Assembly: GCA_023653785.1 (NCBI GenBank) | Contig: JAMKCH010035169.1 | Coordinates: forward strand, 62,001-126,000 | Length of the DNA: 64,000 bases | Direction of reading: 5' to 3' | DNA from: Ophioderma brevispina | Taxonomy: Eukaryota; Echinodermata; Ophiuroidea; Amphilepidida; Ophiodermatidae | Part shown: one piece after another, positions 1-12,100 of the stretch | Layout: each line of letters begins with the position of its first letter | How positions within the stretch are numbered: the stretch's first letter is position 1 | Notes under the pieces: model-generated | Databases searched by the model: none | Told to the model about the DNA's origin: nothing | The model's input: the letters and a program-made list of their open reading frames with translations, nothing else | Translations under genes and position numbers: made by a program

Positions 1-138
1 TCCCTCACTCTCGCAGGTGGCAATGGGGTCTGTCGTGTCGTATCCCGTCATGCACAGCTTAACCTTTGACTCCAGGAAGACCGCCCGGGAATTCAGATGA
101 CCGACAACAATGCCTCGAGCATGTAGATACCCAACTCC
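1..138 (-). CDS. KSR: KSR exon: catalytic-loop to DFG region of the pseudokinase
   Basis: Minus strand, 46 codons, starting after a polypyrimidine-CTACAG acceptor at 139-150 and running off the window. It begins GVGYLHARGIVVGHLNSRAV, which aligns with the KSR/RAF sequence around the catalytic loop (Drosophila KSR has GMGYLHAREIIHKDL). The HKD/HRD motif reads VGH, so the catalytic aspartate is histidine. The Asn of the loop (DLKSKN in relatives) reads Ala. The DFG position reads TGYD within KLCMTGYDTTDP. These changes remove every residue needed for phosphotransfer or metal binding in this part. The frame is open over all 46 codons, and the GC-rich sequence contrasts with the AT-rich intron next to it, so this looks like a maintained exon and not decay. 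Confidence 0.85.
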
Positions 139-3100
139 CTGTAGAAAAAAGAAGACAAATTTAAAAATATTTTTATTAATTAAAAAAATTGTGACATAAG
201 AAAAAAGATTAAAGGATAGCAATCAATACAATCACAATGGAATTATTGGAGTATTAAATAAATGTAGAGTTGATCATTATTATTCAATGTCACAATCATA
301 TCATAATTGATTGTTGGTTTTAATCATTATTGAACAATTGATTTCAATGTGTCAATTTTGTGGTTATCGGCACGTTCACAGTAAATATTTTCCTTTGTTC
401 TTTTCCAATTTAACTGGGCCAATTTCATGCTTATCAGCATGTATACACAACCAAATATGTCCCTTTTTTGAGAGGGTCAATATGGTGTTATTGATATGTC
501 CACAAAATAGGCAGACACATCTTTGTTTTTTAATGGGCCCTAATTAAGCTAACTGTTTCCTAGTAATTTTTTCTACCCCAATGACTATGAGCCAATAGTC
601 TAATCTCCCATGTCACAGTTCATTAGCTTCCATTCACCAGCATTTGGAGAAAATACGCACTCTGTTTTTTTAGTATGATATATGATAAGTCACTGAACTG
701 AGCCCTTGGTGGATGAGGCTATTACTGCTCATAGTGAATATTTTTATGTGCAATTTCAGGTATGTTAATCTCACAAATCAGCTATCGCATATTTCCAGTC
801 TTTTGCCATTTTAGCCATGACAAATATGAGCTTGATGTTATATGGATTACATAATTACAAACAAATTACATTTACAAGATCCAAATTTTACCCCCACCAC
901 CACAGCAGCAGACGACAAAACAAAGCACAAGCAAACCATACTTTACACCCTGGTCGGTTCTCTATAGGTTAAAGCACAAAGTCAGTGGCTTTTGAGATGA
1001 CTTCCCAAACTATTTTTACAGCAGCATTACTAATCAACTGAAGTGTTTTTTTCTGAGACAAACTTTATTCAAAAAGTAAGAAAATAACAAACAAACAAAC
1101 AAAATGTTTTTACCTGAGCGATCTGTCGTGCTATGTGTACCTTGCTGTTTATAGGCAACCTACTCTGCTTCATATGTACTTGATGAAATAGAGAAGGACC
1201 CTTCTGTACACTGTAGAAAATAACACAAAGAGGGGGAAAAGAAAAGATTATTTTAGTTAATTATTAGCAGCGGAGACTGGTACTAGTATATATAAGTTAT
1301 TGCTGACTAAAATTAGTTGTATAACAGAAGCACAAGAATTCTAAAAATGCTCAGTAGAATGAATTTGATTACACAGGAAATATGTACATTGCTCAATAGC
1401 AGTCAAAATGTCATGGCCAAGCATGCGTATAGAAATAGAAAATATTTGACGACATTTATCACGTTACACAATTGTTGTTCAATATAACCATTTTTTAAAA
1501 GTATTTTTATATGATGGTGACTCGCTCATTTTGTTAAACTCTCAAATGGTAGTTTCAATCAAAATTATGACAAACGTGGGTGTGGTCAGAAAATTCAAAA
1601 TCCAAGTGATGAGTGCTACTTAAAATAGCCTGATTTTTCAACTTTTTGGCAAAAAATGGGCAGTTCAAGCACACAAATCCCCTTCCCTCATCTAGATGTA
1701 CTTATGATAAAGATATTGATGGAAACTGGAAGAGAAGATGTATTTTTATAGTAAATGAAGAGAGACCGACTATAAATGAATCATAGCTGTGAAGCCTGAT
1801 GCAAGATTTGAACCTGAAGCTTAACCTTTAGACTTGGTATTCTGGTTACTAGTTATGACTTGTTTCAATTAATTTTACTTTTGTTTATTGATTTTGTTGG
1901 TTGCACCAAAACTCCTACTCTGCTGATAGAGGATTTGAACCCAGGCCATCTTAGACTCATCAAAAGAGATCACCTCTCTCCCTTCAAAAACAAATACCAA
2001 ACGTTCTTGTTATTTTATAGCCATAAAGGTTTGGCCTATATATCTTAAGATCACTCACCACGTAACTACAGCAAGATTTGGACGGTCTATGCAAGCACCC
2101 ATGAAGAGGGCGATGTTCTCGTGTCTAATCATACTCAGCAACGAGACCTCCTCCAGGAACTCCTCCAAGTCTTCTACGTCGTTCCTGGTGTGGATCAGAA
2201 CCTCCCCATGCCAGTTGCCGCGGTAGGTGGCGCTGTTCCGTCCGGCCCGTAGACACTTTCCGTATTTCAGGTCGGTGTGAGGGATGGCCCACTCCTTGAC
2301 AGCTTCTTTTGCAGTTTGGACTTCACTATTTAAAAAAAATGTAGTAGATAGTTTTTCTTTATATATTTTTTTCACATTCTTTTTCAATGTGTGAGGTAGG
2401 TAAGAAACTAGAAGACATGGGGCAAAATGGGACAGGCAATATCATACTTCGTAAAGTAGAGTGTTTAGAATGTGGTGCAAATAGTGTTTAGGTATTACAC
2501 ATTCTGTCCAAATAAGGGCTAAACACTTACATCAATGTCTAAACACCTTGGTTCAAATGCCTATAAATGTGTTTAGATTTTTTAAATACTAAAAAATATT
2601 TTAATATATTATTATTATACATGATTTTATACGATGTTTAATTTGGAAAATGTTTAAAAATAGGTGCAAATAGTGTTTAGAAAGGTTGTAGCCCTATAAC
2701 ATTTATATCAGGCATCACAAACTTATTATGATACTGAATTATAAGGATTATGGTTTATGGATTAGGTTGGGGTCACTTGTACACCACACCCCTCACTGCA
2801 AAACCTTGTTTAAAAAACGTGGTGCAAATGAATGTTTTAGAGATTTGACATTTTTAATTCCTAAACACTTGGGCATCAATGTATAAACACTTAATGTAAA
2901 TCCCTAACATGTTTAGATTTTAAACATGTTTAGATAAAAGGTCTTTAGATATTAAACAGATATTTTCAAATGTTAAAAATGTGGTGCAAATCGTGTGTAT
3001 AAAAGTGTTCATTTCTAAGCATGTTTTTGCCGTGCTAATATGAATAAATAGTTCCTCATGGAGGAGCCTTGCCTCACAATTTTGCCTATTGTATTAAGGC

Positions 3101-6100
3101 TGTGTGTTCAACTTCAAGTCATTTTAAACCATAAAACATATTTTTCATTAATTTAACCAAAGACATTCCTCAATAAGATGTACTTAAAACATAGCCATTA
3201 AAAAAGCAGTTTTTTCTTTGTCTTTGAACATAGCATTGATGTAAACAATAAGTGCATGTTTTCAAGTCATTTTACTTGGATATTAACTAGGTACTGATGG
3301 ATGAATATAACTATCACTTTAAAAATCAAGTTGATTTTCCACTGATTTTTCACAAAACAAACAATCGCTTCATGGAATCGAAATATTATCTCTATATGCG
3401 CCATATGGTGTACCACATGTGTGCAGTAAAAGTGTCTACTGGATCTTTATAATTACATGAACCTTATTTTAGACATCAGAATTTACAACTGACAAACCAC
3501 TTGTTATTGTCAACTTCGCTGTACTTTTCGTTAGTGATGCTAAAAATAACTGTCAGTGCCGCTTTAACCTAACCTTTTATAGGTACGATGTTTTCACCCC
3601 CATCGCATAGCCTGTGTGCATCTTCTAACGATGACGGTACTGTGTCTGTGCTGTGGAAAATATAGGAACTAATACTCATAAATTGGTTTTTTTTTTTACT
3701 TTAACTGAATTAGAAAAAAATAATGCTCCGTTAAATATCTGCTAGTGTGATCATCTTTTCATCATGCAGAAATCCTTGAAAACTACCAGATCCCTTGAAC
3801 TACCTATTTGCCTATCCTTTGTTTTGTGTGCATTACGTCCAGAAAAAACAGCTATTTCTTTGAAACATGATGTATTTAGAACTTGTGTAAATCAACGTAC
3901 ATCGCCGTCAAATACCACAATATTAACAATATTTCTAAGGATTTGTGACATTTTGTAGAGTCTATTTTTGGCACGAGCCCTTGTTATTTTGGTACACACT
4001 CTCTCTCTCCCTCCCTCCCACACTTGTTCACTTCTAGTGATGTCATTATTGTCCATGCAATATTCATGCGCCGGCCCGATTGCAGGTTAGAGTCAAAATG
4101 TAATGACGCGAAAGAAGCTGAGCCGAGCAGTCCGCGCCACTGTACAGAGAAGTATGTCCGAAATAGGTTTCATTTACGACATTCTGATTTACATGTCCGA
4201 TAGTTACGCAGACAGAACACGTAGACCATATTTACATAAATTTAAAACAAGAAAAAGAGGGGAAAGAGATTCCTGCAAAATTGCCTCGGGACTTTTCTCT
4301 TTCTCCATTCCACTTTTCTTTATATTGAGTAGTAACGCGTGACGCACTTAAAAGCACACCCACCGCGCTCCCCAAGTTTCTTTCTCTTTACTTGTAAATA
4401 AATTTTCACCTGAATTCCCCCCTTTTTCTTTTGCGCTAATGTTTACATGGCCCTTCTATATGTTTTAATAAGATTTTCCTATCATTATCACTAAACTAAC
4501 CTTGAAACAGTCCTTAGAAAGCGTGTGAAACCAACGCGATGTTCCCATTTCAAGTTATCGATTCTACAGATAGAGTATAATTTGACGTCATCGGCGCGCT
4601 TAAAAATTTCAGCTCGAAATAATCGGAAAGACACACAAACCCTCATCAGCGCACGGATCGGGCGCTATGAGACGTTTAAGATGCGGTAAAATTAGCCTCG
4701 ATTTATCTTCCTTCTTGTTTGGGTGCTAAAAATAGAAACTACTTGGTTTATTTTGGGACAGTGGGAGCTCATGTTTGCCCAAGAGCATTCAGTAAGGCTG
4801 AAAATGTTTCAAGTGGACTTTTTAAGAAAGTCAAAAACCGTCATTCAATAAATAAATAACGCCGTTAGTTATATCTGTAAATAAATAGCTGTCATTTCAT
4901 AATCAAAAACAGGTAAATAAATCTGGACACAACAGTCAAATGCCCACATAAGCAAGCAGGCACCAACACTATTAATCGAATACAAAGCCGGCACCTTGTG
5001 AATTCTGAACCGTAAAGAGACCATAATTGCAGAACAAAGGACCATTAAAGTGAAGTAAAGAGGGTCACCCGTATTGTCCCGTTTCTTGGTGATCTTAACT
5101 GTTAGATAAGCAAGTTGCAAAGGGAACCGATATTACTCCGATTAGTGACATCTCTTTGATTATAACATTACAGTCCACAAAGTTAAGCTATTAGTATAAA
5201 GCTGAAGTTTTAACACCCAGACCCCAGCCCAGACAGAACAACTCGATGCACAACTTTAAACAATAGAAATTGTTTATCAATTGGTTATCTCGTAGAAACT
5301 TATACAATAGCCTCTGCTTATTTATTTCTCTTCCACTATTTGCAAGAAGGATCTCAAGAAAAACCAAAATCTGGGAGGAAAATAATTTAACCAGAGCCTG
5401 ATAATAAAACGCAAATTATATAAAAATAAATGATACCCTGTATGGGAGAAACAAACGATCGGGATTCTACAAGTTACTAATGTGCCACAAATAAAAGAGT
5501 AAAAAAAAAAAGAAGAACATAATTTGATCTTTCTCTTACCATCTTCCTTGAATACATGACAATGTTCATCTTTGGGCCACGTTGCAATAAGAGACTTCCC
5601 CGGGTCGACATCCTTAGAGTCAGATCCAGCCGTAACGGATTTCTGTCTTGTTGAGGTTGCATCCACGGTCTTCGACCTTTCGCCGCGGCTCCACTTTCTG
5701 TGTCGTTCAACTCTACTCAGTTCACTGGGGCTTCTTGGCTCTTCGCCGAAATGGTCCGTAAAAACGTCGGAACAGTCTGACAGATAAGATTGTTCTCCAT
5801 AGGAAATATTGGCGGGATGGTCCTCGGGGGCAAGGCACGAAAAGTCCCTGTCCTCACATTGCGAAGGCCTTCTGTGATGATCTGGGGAAAGTCTTAGCCT
5901 GCGCTGAGATGGAGATGACATTGATGTGGTAGAGGATACAGAATAATCTCCAAATCGTCCATTCAATCTGCTTTCCTGTTCAGGATTAAGGTGATATCTT
6001 GTCGTAGCTTGCTGATGTACCTCCACTGGGCTCTGACGACCGCTGCTGGACACCGAAGGTATTCTCCTTGGACTCGTGGTCTGATGGGCAGGGGCTGATT

Positions 6101-9100
6101 GGGGTCTCGGGGGTAAATCAAAGTCCTCGCTTCCCGGTGTACTTGAACCATTCTTATCCTGCCTAAACTGCGACTCTGGTGTGCGTGGTAGTCTCAGCGA
6201 CGAAGGACCACTTCTTTGGTGATGATGTTGGTGACGATGGTGTTGTGGGGTCAAGAACTCCACCTGAGATCTTTGGGTTGGCGACCTTCTTTGCGGTGTG
6301 TTACCTGCAGACTCTGTGAATATTGGAATGGAAGAAGGCAATAAATAATCAAATACTATGCCAAGAAAGTCCAAGCCTCAAGGAGCAATGCTTTAACGAA
6401 TTATTATACGGGGGTAGGTGGTGTATTAATCTTGATTACTCGCAATTCTAAGAAAACTATATACCGTAATAAAAACACCTGAAAAAATTCCACATTCCTA
6501 CTTTTCACAATTTTTAGTGTTTTTTTAAAGCTATTTTGAAAATGAATAGGCAAAAACATTTCTTTCTGTTTTTTTTCACCAAGAAAGCCTACCGTCATTG
6601 CTTCTATACCTCATGTGAAAAATGCCAGTGGAACTTCTCATTTTCAATATTAATTTCTAAACATTTAAAAAATAATAAAAGTGTTTTCTCTAGATGTCTA
6701 AATAAAAAAAGCATGAGATTAAAATAAACGATTTGAAAGACAAACTCAAAACCATTCTCTACAGTGTTGTCGGGTGTTCTACAGTGCCAAGCTAGCTGGA
6801 GGCCACTACAAATCATTTCAATACAACTTTAATAGTTTCAACTCCAATTCCAAATGCAAAGGAATCGTATAAACCCCATAATTATATGATGACCGGTCAT
6901 GGACCTTTATTTCTCAGTAACGTTTTTGGCAAATCAATACGATATAATTTGAGGGCGCAAAGTTGAAAAACACTTGTTGAACCTGGTGTTGAACTTATGA
7001 ATTAACGGTCTGTAATTACGCGGAAATCTAGTTCATCAGTTCATCATCATCATCATCATCATATAGGACAAAATGTCACAAGACAGGTCAAGCTGAATAT
7101 CAAAGGGCGGGTAAAGTTCAATGTATTTACTTTTTGCGAAACATATATCTTAGTGACTCAGCTATTAAAACAGTCGACATGTACAGTATCATAATGTGTT
7201 CGTATACATTCAAGACAATACATGAAGGTGATACTTAACGTTTATCCCAAAAATTGCTTATTTTGGATTGCCGCCAAGAAGTTAACATTTGCATTGTGGA
7301 TTCACAAAATACGTTAGATAATAAGCCTAGTGCAATTCTAAAGGTCAGACAATGCCGTGATAACGTACATTTTAAGTCTCAACCTTATCACATGTCTAAC
7401 TACACGATCACGTGAAATAATATCATAATAATGACTAAATATCACCATCACAAGAATATACTCATGTGATAGCACTGCATGCGTACCATAAGACATACAA
7501 AATCACATGGTTCAAAATATTGCCTCATCAATTCTGTTTTATTACGTCACTCTCAGTGCACATATTTTGATCTTCAATGACAGGCCTCGCTGAATGTTTT
7601 CCACTATATAATGCTACTATATATACACCATCGGCGCGCCGGCATTTCTCGGAAGAACATCGACCCGCCCACGAAATCTTGGGGCTAATATTACTGTCAT
7701 GCATTCCCCCAGAAGACAACGCTTAAGGCACGCGACAACTCACACATCACTTTCTTTTTTTAACCTTCCAGATATACCCAACAAAATGTCAATGATGATG
7801 CTGCAACGCTATACAGCTATGGAGCTATTGGGAAAGGGTAACGATATGCGATTTCTAAGATTAGGTTTTGGCGAATAATGCTGTCTTCGGGAGAAAGCAT
7901 GAGCATATTTGAGCCCAACTCAAAAACAGATTACATAACACTAAAACGGCGGCTAAGGTAAATGGGTTACAAGGCCGAATTATTTCATTCGAGACTGTCC
8001 CTCAGAAGTCTGAAAATTGACCCAAATTATATCAATACACAAAAAAAAAATTAATTGTTGCTATATATGTTATAGAGCAAGTTTACAAAAATTAATCCTC
8101 CACTAAAACATGGGACCCAGTGAACCAAAACCTTATTGGTCGAGAAGATCGTGTGACATTTAAAGGCTTTGCAACGAGAGCTTCACATATAAGGTTTCCA
8201 AAAAATCAAAGTTTCTGATTTTTGCCCTGCGGTAAGCTTTCAATGAAATATCCCCATCTGAAAGGATTAAGTGAGAAATGTTTCTTTGGTACAAAAAATT
8301 GTAAAATTTCTAATTCGTTACAAGGAGGCAAATACGAAATTCAGCCTATGTTTATAATTGAAAAAGCAAATCAGGGAAATCACCTTTCTTCTCTCCTTTA
8401 AGACATTTCTGGAGGGCCTAATACAAGGTAAGAAAGTGATGTGTAATCTATATGAAAACTAGACCAATATTTTTGGGACTCAAATATCTCGTTACACCTG
8501 GGAGACGGAAATGAGGAGGAGAAAAAAGACAAGATTTGTGACAAACCCCCCCCCAAAAAAAAAAAACACCTTAATTTGTAAGGAACACTTTTTTGCTTAT
8601 ACCGCAATACGTCAAAAGTATGAAATGACTGACCTTGGAAGTATGCTCGTGGGCCTTCAGAATGCACAGGGCAGGTGCATTTCGGGCGCATTTTCTGTGA
8701 CACTTGAACCTTGAAAAAAGTGAAAAAAGTATTATAGTAAAGACAAAACATAAATAAACCATGCATGCAGATGTACAAATAAAAGGTGCGCAGAATGGTG
8801 GACAGGGAACTCTTTCATAAAGCTGTAAGAAAATTAAAAATGTTAAAAATCGCAGGGAAAACACGTTAGTCCAAGTAGCCCAATTGCAAAAGTTATCAAA
8901 AGTCCAGATGTGAATGGATAATAGCCGCAAATATATGCCTATGAAGAGATGGGTCGAGGTCAAAACAAAATCTATATTACAGAAAATGAAATGGATTGTT
9001 CTATTTAAACGTATAGTCTCCGAACCGTGATATATAGATATTCTACACATTAGCCTATTAAGATTTGCTACTAAGCACTGAGACGCAATCCTCGTCCATT

Positions 9101-12100
9101 GGGCCTCTTTGTAAAAACTTTTGACAAACTTTTCGAAAGACGACACTTCACAAGAAATAGTTACGTAGTTTTATGATGAGACGCAATCGGGTTCGTAATC
9201 AAGATTTACAGTGATAGACGACGAAGAAAAGGAGCATTAAAAGGGCGACTCGGGGAGAAGGGGTGCATGAGAAAGGAAAGGGATCATAGAAAGGGAAAAG
9301 GGATGAGAAGGATGATAAGAACAAGAAGAAAAAGAAAGGGAAGAAATATCTTACCGACAATCCTTGCATCTCAAAGCGACCAGGAACATCGTCTTCTTGC
9401 AGTAGTCACACCGATTAGTTGTTAGGATCTTTCTCGAATAACTGCATAAAATAAACACAAAATAGCATACATTAAGTATAAATCCAGAGTGACACTTTAA
9501 AGTGGTCGATGTTTAAGATCATCTGAGAATCTTGACCTGAGAATCTGGATTCGCAACCTCAGTCCATCACTTTCCACATTTGGTATATAAACTAATCCAA
9601 GAAGTTAGCAGACATAAAAAAAAAAAAAAAAAAAACTCCACTAAAACATGGGACCATCGAACAAAACCTCATTGATTGTGAATCTTGTGAATTTAAAGGT
9701 GCAACGAGAGATTTCACATATAAAGTGTTCCTAAAAAAATCAAAACACCTTAATTTTGACTTATTTTTAAGTACACTTTTTGTGCTATACCGCAATAACG
9801 TCAAAAAGTATGAAATGACTGACCTTGGAAGTTATGCTCGTGGGCCTTCAGAATGCACAGGGCAGGTGCATTTCGGGCGCATTTTCTGTGACACTTGAAC
9901 CTGAAAGAAATTAAAGACAAAACGTAAATAAACCATGCAGATGTACAAATAAAAGGTGCACATACATGGTGGACAGGTACTCTTCATAAAGCTGTAAGAA
10001 ATTAGAAAATGTTAAAATCGCAGTAGAATACCAATAACATATGATATGTTAGCCCAACTTGCAAGAAGTTACAAAAGTTCAAGATGAAATGGAATAGCCG
10101 CAAATATATGCCTATGAAGAGATGGGTCGAGGTCAAAACAAAATCTATATTACAGAAAATGAAATGGATTGTTCTATTTAAACGTATAGTCTCCGAACCG
10201 TGATATATAGATATTCTACACATTAGCCTATTAAGATTTGCTACTAAGCACTGAGACGCAATCCTCGTCCATTGGGCCTCTTTGTAAAAACTTTTGACAA
10301 ACTTTTCGAAAGACGACACTTCACAAGAAATAGTTACGTAGTTTTATGATGAGACGCAATGGTTCGTAATCAAGATTTATGATAGACGACGAAGAAAAGG
10401 AGCATAAAAAGGAGACTCGGGGAGAAGGGGTGCATGAGAAGGGAAAGGGATCATAGAAAGGGAAAAGGGATGAGAAGGATGATAAGGAGAAGAAAAAGAA
10501 AGGGAAGAAATATCTTACCGACAATCCTTGCATCTCAAAGCGACCAGGAACATCGTCTTCTTGCAGTAGTCACACCGATTAGTTGTTAGGATCTTTCTCG
10601 AATAACTGCATAAAATAAACACAAAATAGCATACATTAAGTATAAATCCAGAGTGACACTTTAAAGTGGTCGATGTTTAAGATCATCTGAGAATCTTGAC
10701 CTGAGAATCTGGATTCGCAACCTCAGTCCATCACTTTCCACATTTGGTATATAAACTAATCCAAGAAGTTAGCAGACATAAAAAAAAAAAAAAAAAAAAC
10801 TCCACTAAAACATGGGACCATCGAACAAAACCTCATTGATTGTGAATCTTGTGAATTTAAAGGTGCAACGAGAGATTTCACATATAAAGTGTTCCTAAAA
10901 AAATCAAAACACCTTAATTTTGACTTATTTTTAAGTACACTTTTTGTGCTATACCGCAATAACGTCAAAAAGTATGAAATGACTGACCTTGGAAGTTATG
11001 CTCGTGGGCCTTCAGAATGCACAGGGCAGGTGCATTTCGGGCGCATTTTCTGTGACACTTGAACCTGAAAGAAATTAAAGACAAAACGTAAATAAACCAT
11101 GCAGATGTACAAATAAAAGGTGCACATACATGGTGGACAGGTACTCTTCATAAAGCTGTAAGAAATTAGAAAATGTTAAAATCGCAGTAGAATACCAATA
11201 ACATATGATATGTTAGCCCAACTTGCAAGAAGTTACAAAAGTTCAAGATGAAATGGAATAGCCGCAAATATATGCCTATGAAGAGATGGGTCGAGGTCAA
11301 AACAAAATCTATATTACAGAAAATGAAATGGATTGTTCTATTTAAACGTATAGTCTCCGAACCGTGATATATAGATATTCTACACATTAGCCTATTAAGA
11401 TTTGCTACTAAGCACTGAGACGCAATCCTCGTCCATTGGGCCTCTTTGTAAAAACTTTTGACAAACTTTTCGAAAGACGACACTTCACAAGAAATAGTTA
11501 CGTAGTTTTATGATGAGACGCAATGGTTCGTAATCAAGATTTATGATAGACGACGAAGAAAAGGAGCATAAAAAGGAGACTCGGGGAGAAGGGGTGCATG
11601 AGAAGGGAAAGGGATCATAGAAAGGGAAAAGGGATGAGAAGGATGATAAGGAGAAGAAAAGAAAGGGAAGAAATATCTTACCGACAATCCTTGCATCTCA
11701 AAGCGACCAGGAACATCGTCTTCTTGCAGTAGTCACACCGATTAGTTGTTAGGATCTTTCTCGAATAACTGCATAAAATAAACACAAAATAGCATACATT
11801 AAGTATAAATCCAGAGTGACACTTTAAAGTGGTCGATGTTTAAGATCATCTGAGAATCTTGACCTGAGAATCTGGATTCGCAACCTCAGTCCATCACTTT
11901 CCACATTTGGTATATAAACTAATCCAAGAAGTTAGCAGACATTTCTTAGAACCTCTTCCCTTCAACCAAGCAAATAGATCTCCTCGAAGTTCAAAAAGAC
12001 ACTTTAAGAAAACTCAAACATACCAATGCTTAGCTCTTAGAAGAATATTCTTGGCTAGGAAATCCATAATGCATGCTAGTTCTCCAGGTTGCATGTTGAT

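Larger units (their letters stand above)
2321..5539. other. KSR intron with a TGTTTAG-type repeat cluster and a CpG-richer stretch
   Basis: No exon could be recognised. From 2460 to 3030 the sequence holds an interspersed repeat (described separately). From about 4,020 to 4,690 it is richer in CG dinucleotides than its surroundings. From 4,700 to 5,320 I see nothing beyond AT-rich intron. Confidence 0.5.
8097..9615. repeat. C1-exon tandem segment, copy 1
   Basis: Starts at CTCCACTAAAACATGGGA and ends GTTAGCAGACAT, like the other copies. It contains exons C and D copy 1 and is longer because it holds a complete ~340-bp MITE at 8,161-8,500 that is truncated in copies 2 and 3. Compared with the others it has small indels, so it is the most diverged copy. 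Confidence 0.85.
9636..10779. repeat. C1-exon tandem segment, copy 2
   Basis: 1,144 bp, near-identical to copy 3 including the flanking A20 run. It carries exon C (9,824-9,900) and exon D (10,519-10,605). The MITE of copy 1 is reduced here to its left end (about 9,693-9,740) by an internal deletion. Confidence 0.9.
10800..11942. repeat. C1-exon tandem segment, copy 3
   Basis: Ends GTTAGCAGACAT followed by unique intron sequence and no A run. It differs from copy 2 by about one base in the stretches I compared (one fewer A in a purine run near 11,658). Confidence 0.9.

Noticed and set aside
1880..1950. GGGTTCAAATCC on the minus strand, resembling a tRNA/SINE B box
   Set aside because: No acceptable A box or cloverleaf could be built around it.
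2059..2320. RAF or generic MAP3K identity for the kinase domain
   Set aside because: RHEN..LFMGAC, EW-IP and the C1 spacing fit KSR; RAF has RHVNILLFMGY and intact catalytic motifs.
7528..7719. MSSGGMHDSN frame in a GC-rich patch as an alternative first exon
   Set aside because: No homology to KSR and only a weak possible donor (GTATATATAG).
8571..9146. 191-codon minus-strand open frame beginning MSSFEKFVKSFY
   Set aside because: It runs through the intron between exons D and C. Its repeats at 10,002 and 11,166 are only the same intron in the duplicated segments, and exon C is read in a different frame over part of it.
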